DNA from: Gracilaria domingensis
Taxonomy: Eukaryota > Rhodophyta > Florideophyceae > Gracilariales > Gracilariaceae
Direction: 5' to 3'
Length of the DNA stretch: 64,000 nt
Assembly: GCA_022539475.1 (NCBI GenBank)
Contig: VCMS01000020.1
Span: 248,001 to 312,000, forward strand
The notes beneath the pieces were generated by a model, which saw only the letters and a list, made by a program, of their open reading frames with translations, was not told the DNA's origin and did not search any database. The stretch's first letter is position 1; every line of letters starts with the position of its first letter. Both the position numbers and the translations under genes were made by a program. Shown one piece after another: positions 51,205 through 62,016 of the stretch.

Positions 51205-51685
51205 GTGCACATGGTGCGGCTTCTCTCGCCTATAATAACGGCTGGTCCTCACGGTAACAGGGACAGAGAGAAGGAGGGTATTCGAAAAGACTCATCTTCG
51301 GCGCAGTTTCCGGTCATTCGCACGGTCCTGTCCATTGCCGCAACGCTTGGTCTACCGCTCGCGACCCTCGATATAAAAGGCGCGTACTTGCACGGAGGTG
51401 AGCTCTCTCGGGTATCTTCATGATCGCGCCCAAAGGCTGCGCTGAACCAGGCCATGTATGGAAGCTTTTGGCACCGACATACGGGCTTGTTGAGTCGGGC
51501 CGGCTATGGCAGCTCGCTATCGAAAAATGGTTTGCGGAGAATGGTATTGAACCTGTACCGGGCCTTCCACAGCTGTTCATAATGCGGAACGAAGACGGTT
51601 CGATACGGCTAGCTATGGCAAAGATGGTTGAGGATATGCTCCTCATCGGGCTGAAGCCTGATTTTCAAAGCTTTTACCACGATAT
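51205..51685 (+). pseudogene. Copia C2 RT fragment, cut by L6
   Basis: The first frame reads SSAQFPVIRTVLSIAATLGL and ATLDIKGAYLHG, which is copia RT motif A (Asp ... Gly-Ala-Tyr-Leu). After a 1-base frame change near 51415 comes MIAPKGCAEPGHVWKLL, APTYGLVESGRLWQLAIEKW (the KxxYGLxxSxxxW block) and AMAKMVEDMLLIG, a degenerate motif C. The frame ends exactly at the L6 LTR at 51686. The remaining RT/RNase H is not found after L6. Confidence 0.8.
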
Positions 51686-52649
51686 TGTAGTGCAAAACCA
51701 CCCCTCACGGGTACTGATGAGCCTGCTTAGGATGTGCGCTCCCTCCGGGATGAGGTGCTGTTCTCGTCGAGACTGGCCCCACTACTTGGGTAATGTTGGG
51801 GATGTTTCTGGTGAACCTTGTCAGGTGAAGTCGGTCTTGGAACCATTGCATGGTCATGGACACGTGGATATTGTGTAGTTTTTAGCTAGTGCACTACCTC
51901 TCTAGACACCCTGACAGTGGGTTAGCCACGTGTATGGACCTCGTTAGGTGTGCACTACATTAGTTAATAGTTGTTAGTTTAATGTCTAGTTGAACCTACT
52001 TAGGTGAGCGTGACTTCCCGGTCGCGGGCACTAAGTAAAGTCAACTGAGGTCGCCTCGCTTAACCAAAGGCTTGGTGCTAGTTCGTACTTCCTTCGTAGG
52101 TTTACAACCCCTTTTTAGGCCGGTAACCACGTTTGGTTCCTGTACAACTATCCCCTCAGGGTCACTTAGGAAGCTCTGTCTCACCACTGAATGGTCATTT
52201 GTTGTTGATCCGATTCCGGCTAGTGTCAAGCGTCTTGGCCCTGGAGTGGCGTCGCTTGGACATAGTCACCTGGTTTAAGTTTGGTTTCCGCCCCTGTATT
52301 GGGTTTATTTCGGCATTGGTCGCCGTTGTCGCTCGCTCTCGGCCCTGTTTCCGCCAGTTGGCAGGGGCCTTGGCTCCGCTTCTGGGTTGGTTTCCTTGAG
52401 GCATTCCCTGTATTTACAGTTCCTTTTCCCTTCTTTCCCCCTTTCTCTGGGTTTCCGTACTGTGTATTGATCACCATCCTTTCTTGGTTTCTCACCTCTG
52501 TAGGTATATCCAGGCACCGTCTCCGGTCTTACACCCGGCCAGCCCCTCGGCTTGAGTGCGGACAGAGGGCTCTTCTGCTGAGTCTGCCCATACAGGGAGC
52601 AGGACTCGGACATCCTGTGGATCATCACCCTTTTGGGTTTTGCTCTACA
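51686..52649 (+). repeat. L6 5' LTR, 964 bp
   Basis: It matches 59714-60680 with roughly a dozen visible differences (for example TTGGAACC versus TTGGTACC, and one-base indels in runs), about 1-2% divergence by eye. Terminal inverted repeat TGTAG/CTACA. Confidence 0.95.
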
Positions 52650-52651
52650 TC

Positions 52652-52670
52652 TGGTCTCCCGACCTAGAAG
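52652..52670 (+). other. L6 primer-binding site
   Basis: TGGTCTCCCGACCTAGAAG starts two bases after the LTR and differs from the L4 site at one position. Confidence 0.7.
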
Positions 52671-52846
52671 GGATTGTGATCAATTGGTACTCTTACGAGT
52701 GTGGAATCTTTGAGATTGGGTTCCCCTTTCGGGAGATTGTCTTCGATCGATATCGTGTTTCGGTTCGGTTGAGATATTCTCTCGTTGTTTTCCGCTTTTC
52801 GGAAGTTGTGGTGAACGTTTTTGTTCGCACCGAATTTCGGGTCATC

Positions 52847-54263
52847 ATGATGATGTTCATGTTGTCATCAGACAACACTGATGACGGTTCCACCCATTCG
52901 GGAGATGCTGACGATTCTCCACGTATGGATTTGCAAACTGTTCCCCAGGGGATTGGTGTTGGCGAAGTTTCATCCGATTCTCGGAAAGTATTGTCCGTTT
53001 TGTCGGTTCCCGAAGCCGGGTGGTCTGTTGATCCCACAACTGTGGTTCATGGATTATCTGAGTGCCGTGATACGGACGCTCTTTTGTTCTTCAGGATGGA
53101 GTCTGCTACCAAAGATTTGGTCCTTGGCCAGCAAGTCCAGTTGGAAATGCTGTCGAATCTCAGACGAGATATTTCTGATATCACACTCCGAGACGTGTCG
53201 GCAGATATTCGCGAGTTGCGACTCGACGTTTCCTCGATTATCGAAATGATTGGTTTTCTGAAGCCTCATTTGAGGAGTTTACTGTTAAGCTGAACCAAAT
53301 TGGTAAACGTTTGGATGCATTGGAGAAGCCTTTGAAGGCCAAGAAGGATCTCCCCGATGCTACGGTTGTTGATGGTTTCCGTTCTCGGAAAGGAAGCCGT
53401 AAGTCCGGTTCACGCCGTTCCTCTCGAAAGAGATGGTCCTCTTCGGAGAGTTCATGAACTGACAATGACTGATCCACATCGGATTCGAGTCCATCTTCCG
53501 ACTCATCGGATACTGAACTTCCCCTCCGGAAGATTCGAAAGCGTTCCCGTTCACACGGTAGAAGTTCTCGAAAGAGATTGAAAGGAAAGCGTACCAAGTC
53601 ATCTGGTTTTCGTTCTGGACGCCGCAAGACGGTTCACCCTTATATGAGCACGTCTGACACGGAGACATCCACGTCAGATGTGTCGTCATCCTCCTTGGAT
53701 TTGAATTGGTTTGAACACTCGCAGCGCGAGATAGATGAGTTGTATTCTCACCGAGATTCTGGGTTCTCTCCGAGGCCGGAACTTCCGCAGAGGTCAGCTT
53801 TGACGATGCAGAATGATCCCGCTTTGCACGGTGAAGGTACCCATGCTGGGTTTCGACAGGTTGCTCCTGGAGCGAACTCACTTGAGTACAGAAAACCTGA
53901 GGTCAGGTACTCGTCGCCGCAACTTGCTTTGCACGTTCTTCATGTTGGCGAACCGGCCACGGTGCTTTGTTATCGATGTACGAGTTTGAGCATCCGGCAC
54001 CGCAGTGCACGTTCCCACTTCGGGATTGGTCGACCATTATTGGGAATTATGAATCACTCCCACCTGAGGGCATTGCTCGTGTGTCGAGAGCATCTTATGA
54101 AGTCGCAGTGATGAACCGAAACGATTTTGGAAATAGTGGAAACACCGTTACGATTCAGAACCAAGACGTGGTGGAGGAATTCTTTCCCAAGACCGGGGAC
54201 TTTTCAGTTCCCCAGGATGGGTCTAAACCGAGTCATTCGGTGACGACTGTTCCGAAAAACTGA
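52847..54263 (+). pseudogene. L6 gag with coiled coil, SR-rich region and broken zinc knuckle
   Basis: ATG at 52847 opens MMMFMLSSDNTDDG. Residues about 85-148 form a coiled-coil-like heptad region (LEMLSNLRRDISDITLRDV). A frame change near 53280 leads to a Ser/Arg-rich RNA-binding-like stretch (SGSRRSSRKRWSSSESS) ending in a stop, then more acidic Ser-rich text. At about 53966-54010 the sequence CYRC in one frame and YEFEHPAPQC in another together spell a Cys-x2-Cys-x4-His-x4-Cys knuckle split by a frameshift. Several lesions make it non-coding today. Confidence 0.68.
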
Positions 54264-54289
54264 TTTCGGGAGCCTCCCATTCGGGAGAG

Positions 54290-55666
54290 GTGACCTGTGA
54301 ACAGAGGTCATCGCCACCTGAGGCTCTGCCGCCTCGCTCCCCGATGAAGATCCTTTCGAGGAAGATATCTTTATCCCTTGCGGATTCGCACCCTGAGACG
54401 AGTCAACTCGTTCGGCCGTGGAAACGGAAGGTCAACCCGAAGCGTCCGGAACGTGTTATGATGCTCTCGAAGAGAAGTTACAAGGTTCACGCCGACTTCG
54501 GCTTCTCTGACCATCTCATGGTTCATCATGTCGCTCTATTGGATACCGGAGCCGGTCCCAACTGTATACTGGAATCGTTCCTTCCGCAGGACTGGCATGC
54601 TCTTATCCGTTACGGTCCCCTGATGGAAATCGCTGATGCAAATGATCGCCCAATTGTTACGATGGGAATAATACCAATTATGGTTCGTTTAGGAATGACC
54701 GCTGTATCGGTAAACTTTGTTGTGTGCCAGACGCTTGCAGCCCCGATTGTGCTCGGTTGTGATTTTTGCGAGCTCCATGTGGAGTCTATCAAACCCAGAC
54801 TTTCGAGGGTGGAGCTGGTAGATGGCTCGTCGGTTCCATTTGCTGGAAAACCGTGGGAACGGGCAAAGAAACGCTCCGCACGTAACGCGGCTCCGCTGCC
54901 ACCAGCTCAGCAGTATGAATCTCAAGGTCTTGAGTCCTCGAGGGTACGCGTTTCCGAGTTTGTCCGGATATCTCCGATGTCCCAAACTTGGGTTACTGTC
55001 TCAACTGAGAGAAATGGACTTGCAATTGTGCACCACTTACCGTCTCTCTTGGAGAAGTATGGTCTCGCTGTTGCTCGAGGCATTACCCTTTGTGAAGATG
55101 GGAAACCTTTTCAGGTTCTTGTTGCTAACTTCTCGCGTTCTGCGCAGACGCTACAGCACCAGCAAGTGGTTGGTCAAACTACTGCGCACCCTTTGGGTAT
55201 GTTTGCCACTGATTTGGATGTTTCAGATGTTGTCGGCTTGTCTGATAAGCTCGAAGCTGAGAAGTTGAACGCCCTTTGGGATTGGAAACCGTCCCCTCAT
55301 AATTCGGTTGTTCCACGTATGAAGAAGCCGGTTTCTAAACAGGATTTGATGTTGGATACCCGCCGTGGGTTTGAAAGTTCTGATGTTGTGAAATTTGGTT
55401 CTCTACTTGAAGTTCTAACCACTCTGTGGTCTACTGTGATTGATGCCCTGAAGGGGAGAAATCGGTTTACTTTCGTCCCGTTCGTACGGTCTCTTTTTGA
55501 TTCGACTCGTTCCGAACGTTCGGTGGCACCAGTTTTGGTGGTTCCTAAGAAGGATAGGTCTCTCCAGCTCTGTCTGGACTACCCCCTTGTTGGTCTGAAT
55601 GCCGTTGGAATCTATGCCATGAAGCCGATGAAAAACGGTGTGTACCCTGAAGCTGGGTTCGTTTGA
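54290..55666 (+). CDS. L6 protease and RT N-terminus
   Basis: A 458-codon open frame. Protease: HVALLDTGAGPNCI near residue 80 (Asp-Thr-Gly-Ala) and APIVLGCDFCE near residue 150. A linker of about 220 residues follows, then SVAPVLVVPKKDRSLQLCLD near residue 405, the first block of gypsy RT (VLVxKKDGSLRxCVDY). The frame stops soon after, before RT motifs A to C. Cryptic truncation of RT suggests a non-autonomous or damaged element. Confidence 0.72.
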   Translation: MTCEQRSSPPEALPPRSPMKILSRKISLSLADSHPETSQLVRPWKRKVNPKRPERVMMLSKRSYKVHADFGFSDHLMVHHVALLDTGAGPNCILESFLPQDWHALIRYGPLMEIADANDRPIVTMGIIPIMVRLGMTAVSVNFVVCQTLAAPIVLGCDFCELHVESIKPRLSRVELVDGSSVPFAGKPWERAKKRSARNAAPLPPAQQYESQGLESSRVRVSEFVRISPMSQTWVTVSTERNGLAIVHHLPSLLEKYGLAVARGITLCEDGKPFQVLVANFSRSAQTLQHQQVVGQTTAHPLGMFATDLDVSDVVGLSDKLEAEKLNALWDWKPSPHNSVVPRMKKPVSKQDLMLDTRRGFESSDVVKFGSLLEVLTTLWSTVIDALKGRNRFTFVPFVRSLFDSTRSERSVAPVLVVPKKDRSLQLCLDYPLVGLNAVGIYAMKPMKNGVYPEAGFV

Positions 55667-58600
55667 TGTTGTCGTTGATAACCAGGTTTTGGTCGAGGAT
55701 TCTTTGGCACCGGAATTTCGGGAGATAGTTTCGGTTATATCGTATCTGAACCCGATTGATTCGGTTTGTAATCCAGAAGGATGTGATCGCACCGTAGAAT
55801 CGGTTGCATCGAATGGAAATGTGGTTGCCACTACTGTGGAGCCTAATGCAGGAAGAGATGCGCCACCAGGGAAGGTCAAGTTTAAAGCTTTGCCAATCAA
55901 GGTGAGGAGTGAAGCCCGCATGGGAAGCGAAAGCGTTACGCTGAATTCAGTTTCCGGCGTTAATGAGGATTGTCCCCTGCGCAGGGTTCTACTCCATCGG
56001 ATTCCTGGAAGGATACTATTTCTTTGGACACATAAATGGGTTGAGGACTGTTTCCTAATGTAAGGATTGTTTTGGTTGTTTGCTTGTTTCGTGATTTCTG
56101 AGTGAGTCACTTTTTACTCACCGCGGAACGGTTATTTCTTCATGGAATTACTGTGCCCAGTTGAGGAAGAAGTGATTCTGCTCACTTGTTTGTGCTTTTT
56201 CATGTTACACTCTACTTGAGTTCTGTGAATATCTTTTGTCGTGGTTACCATGGTGGTTTTTTCACCCGACTACCGGGTTACGTTTCCCCGTAAGTGCGGT
56301 TTTTTCCCATCGTGGGAGACTGTTTCGTCTCATTTGAGAAGTCTCCAAACCATGGAATATTATTTTATGCTACCTCTGTTGAGTTCGTTGTCGAACCCTA
56401 CTTGGGAATAGTTTTCGTACTCTACCCGAGTGGTTCCCAGTTTTTCTGGTTTTGTTTTTTACTACACATGTCACATGATGTGAATGTCCATTCTTGGATC
56501 TCCCCGAGAATGATCGGTTATCTGGATTTACCTACGTGAAGTTTGTCACCAATTCTGGAATGGTTTTGGTATTGTTTGCTATACCTTGAAGGTTTTCAAT
56601 CCGCGGACGGAGTTTATCTGGTCAATTCGTCAAGCTAACCTACCCCTCTGGTTTGGTATTACCACTTGTGGTGGCTCCGCCTAAGGAGGGAGAGGGAGCT
56701 TGCGAAACCGCTTCGGTTAGTTCGGCGTCGCAGTTAAATCCCGTTTCTGGAAGCCCTCGTACTCACGAGATGGTTTCCTGCTGACCGAACACGGTGTGTT
56801 ATATGTTCTGGTAATGACCCACTGGGTTATACTTTGGACCCCGCATCGGTTGGAGAAAGTTCCGTTTCGGATATCTTACCCTTTCGTAAGGACGGTGTTA
56901 CTGTGTTCTACGTGTTCCCAGTCATGCAATTCGTGCCGCATTGCGGATGGGTTCCGTCGTTTATCGTGTTCGTGGACTGCACCGCATTCGGTTTCGAACA
57001 ACCTGAATTATGGGTTCGCTGAGTATCCGCACTCGGTAGAAGTTCTGTTTGATGTTCGCCCTGGCTCGGGATTGCTTCTGATTGACCTTGAACCCTTTCG
57101 GGTGGTTGCATTCATTGCTGCCCTTTTACCGGGATGTATCGCAAAAGCCCCGTCGTCTGGTGTACATTGTCGGATTGTTCGCGTCACGCAGTGGAAAGTC
57201 AGTTTGAGTCACCATTTGGAAGGTTTGATCATGTAAAAACCGAACTCGGTTGATGCAATCGCCGCAAGCGGAAAGATACCTTGGTGGTCTGTATTCATTT
57301 CTGGTGTGTTGCAGAGTCACTCCGATATGCTCGGCATCACGCAGTTCCGTTTCAAACGTTCGGTGAACGCTGGCGCCTCTGTAGTGCCACATTGTGGAAA
57401 TTCGCTGAAGAACGCCTAAATGAAGGTTGCGTAGCAGAAGAACCGTTTCCGGTGTGTTGATGAACCATTCCTGGTCCGAGACCCAGTTGTGGGTGAAGAT
57501 TGATGAAGTTTTACCTTGGAAGGTGTGCTGAAGTACTGCCCTGATGTAGAAAAATGTGCACCGTGATCGGGAGTTGACGCTCGACAGTGTCGCATGGCTG
57601 CGCGTGCACGCAGGTACCGCTGGCCTGTTTATTGTCTCAATTTTTTGAGTGCCAACCGTTGTCGGTACGCGGCGCAGGCCGTACAGCAATGTACACCCCT
57701 GTGGTGCCAGCCCAGGTGGGCGTGCCAAAATTATTTTATTTGATTTTTTGGCTTGCCACGGCGCATGGAGACTCCGCAATCGGACGATAGTGCACATGGC
57801 CACTTGGCACTCAAATCGCCCAATCGGAATGCATGGCACAACTCCACGTGTTAGAGTGCAGAACCAATGGCATGGTGTTGCATTGCTGGATTGTCGCATC
57901 AGCCAGAATGAAGCCAAAGTGGATATTTTGGTGTTTTTGGTACCCAGTGTGGGTTGAATATGGTACCGCGACGAGTCGAAAACTGTCCCAATTGTACAGG
58001 GAGTGCAGTGACTGCATGTTCACCGTCAGTACGGTATGGCGCATGGTTTTTCCGCTATGTTCTAGTGAGGAAAGCTACCGCGCGTCGGTTTCTTGCCCCA
58101 TCAACGTAATGGGAAAATATTTCCGTGCCTCCTAAGGAATAACAACCAGCGCATGGTTCCGAGCCAAAGTGGTATACACCTGAGGTGAGATTAGAAGTTG
58201 AGCACAGTAGCGCGTGACCTTTGCAGGTTTGTTCTACACTGTTGTTCCGCTCTGGGCAAATAGATTCAAACCGCTTCCGGTGAAGTGAATATTCGTTCAT
58301 GGAACCGTTCAACGGTGATGAATATCAATGAACCGGATGCGTCGGTACATGGCTGATGTTGGCAAAGGTGGAAATGGCTGATGATACGTGATCCTACTTC
58401 AGGAGTAGTGTTTTCTCCGAGGACACGGATTCATCTGTAGTGAGAGACTCTCAATTGACATGGAACCTCACTGAGGGAAGACCTCACACAGATATGAAGT
58501 GGCCCTAACGGGATTTCAGCCATATTGGTGGAACTTGTTTGTGCATGCATATGCAGTTTCTCGCGCATTGCAGCGACCGCGTAGTCGGTCTCGGACAGCC

Positions 58601-59699
58601 CTTTTTGGGAGATGAAACGATCGATATCGGTGCAGTCACCCTGTTTTTGGGTCTGGAAAGGTAGAATCCTCATGGATGCATGGATGTGTCCTTTTACAGG
58701 AAGAGGTTTTGAGAACCCATATGGGTAGAAGAAGATGTGAATTCACGCAGTGAAGGAGATGGTTGCCCGCGTTGCGGTGTGAAATACCAAGGTGGTGTAT
58801 GCATGTCCCCCCGTTTCGGGTTGTGCCTGGTGGCGTGGCACCTTGCCGTGCCTACCGCTTATCGGTGTCAATATCTTAATGATACCGGTCTCGGTGTATC
58901 TCGCTCGGGCGTATTCTCGAGGAGAGCACATGATGCACACCACGCCGTGGTCACTCGTTCTTCTCGCCCTGCATTGGGAGGATGGGGAATTGGTTCTCTG
59001 TCGTAATATTTTATCTCCTGAATAGAACTTTACAGCTGAGTTTCAGATTGTACCGTACACGGCTATGTTGCCCTTTAGGGATGGAATATGGCTTGTTGAG
59101 CTCCGTATGTGAACGGCTAGCAGCTAGGCTCACTCGTGAAGAGTTAGAACCAGTTTCTGGTGAAGCTGAACAGCTCTGTTAGGACAAATTTCGTCGTTGA
59201 GACAAGTTTTGTCGGATGTCTCCGAAGTCGGAATCCGAAGGAGACACAGCTGAACCCGCTGGGTACTACCTCTCGTGTGACGCCCTATATCTGGGAAAGC
59301 CATTGGAACCGTGAACACCGGTGTTGTAACGCTACCGTTTTCGGTCTCTCGCTACACGATCTGGACCTAGAAAGGTGAACAAAGAGGGAGTCAAACCTTC
59401 GCAGGTTGGACCCCGGAAGGGTGTTGTCAGCCCTGTCAAGTATCCTATTGGATGGGAAGTTGGTATGAAACCTAGAAAGGTTATGGTACGTTGGTGGTCA
59501 ATGATCCTGAAAAGGAGAACACTCTATGTGAGTTATGTGTGGATGGTACCGCCGTGCGGTTGAGGAAGTGAACGTCGTTCGCCGCGGTGCGGATGTGAGG
59601 ATACATGACAACCGGATGGTCGGTGAAGTTAGTGTTGAATGCTCGTCAGTACGAGGTGGAAGTGGTTTGTTCCCGTTTTCGGGCGCATGCACCCTCGGC
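55667..59699. other. L6 interior without recognisable pol
   Basis: About 4 kb with only short frames. I could not find RT motif B or C, RNase H or integrase signatures on either strand. A short frame at 59375-59563 (EVGMKPRKVMVRWWSMI) may be a coding tail. It may be heavily decayed or non-coding filler typical of non-autonomous elements. Confidence 0.55.
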
Positions 59700-59713
59700 T
59701 AAGGAGGGGGATA
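59700..59713 (+). other. L6 polypurine tract
   Basis: TAAGGAGGGGGATAT precedes the 3' LTR directly; the purine run fits a plus-strand primer. Confidence 0.7.
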
Positions 59714-60680
59714 TGTAGTGCAAAACCACCCCTCACGGGTACTGATGAGCCTGCTTAGGATGTGCGCTCCCTCCGGGATGAGGTGCTGTTCTCGTCGAGA
59801 CTGGCCCCACTACTTGGGTAATGTTGGGGATGTTTCTGGTGAACCTTGTCAGGTGAAGTCGGTCTTGGTACCATTGCATGGTCATGGACACGTGGATATT
59901 GTGTAGTTTTTAGCTAGTGCACTACCTCTCTAGACACCCTGACAGTGGGTTAGCCACGTGTATGGACCTCGTTAGGTGTGCACTACATTAGTTAATAGTT
60001 GTTAGTTTAATGTCTAGTTGAACCTACTTAGGTGAGCGTGACTTCCCGGTCGCGGGCACTAAGTAAAGTCAACTGAGGTCGCCTCGCTTAACCAAAGGCT
60101 TGGTGCTAGTTCGTACTTCCTTCGTAGGTTTACAACCCCTTTTTAGGCCGGTAACCACGTTTGGTTCCTGTACAACTATCCCCTCAGGGTCACTTAGGAA
60201 GCTCTGTCTCACCACTGAATGGTCATTTGTTGTTGATCCGATTCCGGCTAGTGTCAAGCGTCTTGGCCCTGGAGTGGCGTCGCTTTGGACATAGTCACCT
60301 GGTTTAGGTTTGGTTTCCGCCCCTGTATTGGGTTTATTTCGGCATTGGTCGCCGTTGTCGCTCCGCTCTCGGCCCTGTTTCCGCCAGTTGGCAGGGGCCT
60401 TGGCTCCGCTTCTGGGTTGGTTTCCTTTGAGGCATTCCCTGTATTTACAGTTCCTTTCCCCTTCTTTCCCCTTTTCTCTGGGTTTCCGTACTGTGTATTG
60501 ATCACCATCCTTTCTTGGTTTCTCACCTCTGTAGGTATATCCAGGCACCGTCTCCGGTCTTACACCGGGCTAGCCCCTCGGCTTGAGTGCGAACAGAGGG
60601 CTCTTCTGCTGAGTCTGCCCATACAGGGAGCAGGACTCGGACATCCTGTGGATCATCACCCTTTTGGGTTTTGCTATACA
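59714..60680 (+). repeat. L6 3' LTR, 967 bp
   Basis: Homologous to 51686-52649 end to end. It ends CTATACA at 60680 and is followed by hAT-type sequence, not by the copia RT found left of the 5' LTR. Confidence 0.95.
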
Positions 60681-60816
60681 TAAGCATGCCATACAAAATG
60701 TTCACGTTGTAACCATTCTATTTCATGAATCACATACCGGAGAAGCATTGTTCCGAGTAGTTTCATTGCTTTTCGCCTCTCTTGGTGGCCCATATTGAAA
60801 GGACAGATTAATTGCA

Positions 60817-62016
60817 GTGACGACTGATGGAGCAAGCAACATGACTCGGAGGTTTCAAGGTGCAGTCACACGATTCCAGTGCATTTCGAAGCCTGGATTC
60901 TATCGGGTGTGGTGTGCAGCACACCAACTAGACCTTATCCTGCAAGAAGTGTTTCGGTCAATTTTAAAACACGAGTTCTACTCTGCGCTGATTGCTCTTA
61001 TCGCTTGGCTCAGGCGTCAGTATACATTGCGCGACCAAATGCGCAGCACCTGTCCTGCAGTTTCAACAACGAGATGGCTTTCATTGGGGTCTGCTTGTTC
61101 CTGCCTTTACTTACATCGAGAGGAGGTAACTGAGTTTGCAAACTCTAGACAACATTCTTTGCCTTCGCTTCGGTGATGGGTGCTATTGGCAGCAATTAAG
61201 GATTTTATGCAAGCAGTCAACAAATGCTTCACATTTATTCAAGGCAAAGATATGCTACTCTCGACGCAAAACGAAAAACTGCAGGAGCTCGCCTCGACAA
61301 TCAAGGAGTGTTCTGGTCTTATTGGCCCCCTTCCCTGTGTGGAGCTTTTTTCCCTTGCTGCCAACGAGAACTACATTTGTCACGACGGCCAGTATGCCGT
61401 TTTTAAGCCAAAACTTGCTGAATTCATTGAGGACCAAGGGTTTGAAACGTGCGAAGAATTTCACGAGCTCGGTTGTTTCGACAAGCAAGTTCTGATGGAG
61501 TTCTTGGCGAAGCTGTTTTCGAGTGCATACATCCGTATAATTGCATTGGCTGCAGAACGAGATAAAGAGAATGCAGCTGCAGAGGCCTTAGCGCCTCCTG
61601 TATTGTTGCACGAACTAGCCCAATTACGTCCCAAAGTGTTCAACAATATGGTTAGAAAGCAGCGAAACAGATTGAGACTTCACAGTAAGCGAAATATTGA
61701 GAAGGTCGTGCCAAACGAATTTGCACAATTCCGCAAGTATGTGTCCTCGACGGAGAACTGGGCCACCCAAATCGCTGCTTCTAAACAGTACAAAGAATTT
61801 GACAATGCTTGGCGTGGCTTCCGTGCGAAGTACAAGGAACTGCACCGATTTGCTGCAGGTCTTGCGACAATTTTCCCTGGTACAGCTACCGTGGAAGCTG
61901 ATTTCTCAGTCATTAAGTGGGAGAAGGATGAATATCTTCAAGCCCTTACTGATGTCTCCCTTGAAGGCATTCTTCAAGCGAAGCAACACAAGACACTTGT
62001 TTCACTCTCAAAGTAG
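60817..62016 (+). pseudogene. hAT-family transposase, one in-frame stop
   Basis: Two frames in the same phase (60817-61176 and 61180-62016) are separated by a single TGA. The first has TTDGASNMTRRF (catalytic-core Asp), then FYRVWCAAHQLDLILQEVF, the Cys/His motif of hAT cores. The second ends with FAAGLATIFPGTATVEADFS, then VIKWEKDEYLQALTDVSLEG, the hAT dimerisation region. The N-terminal BED finger and the first core part are missing. Length is about 400 codons versus 600-plus in full hAT proteins. I found no clear terminal inverted repeats. Confidence 0.78.

Larger units (their letters stand above)
51686..60680 (+). mobile_element. LTR retrotransposon L6, nearly identical LTRs, eroded interior
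   Basis: Two ~965 bp direct repeats begin TGTAG and end C/TATACA or CTACA. A primer-binding site follows the left copy and a purine tract precedes the right one, so they are the two LTRs of one ~9 kb element. Gag, a zinc knuckle and a DTGA protease resemble L4 in style. Only the first block of RT is recognisable; about 4 kb downstream has no pol. It is probably non-autonomous. Flanking bases do not show a matching target duplication. Confidence 0.88.
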
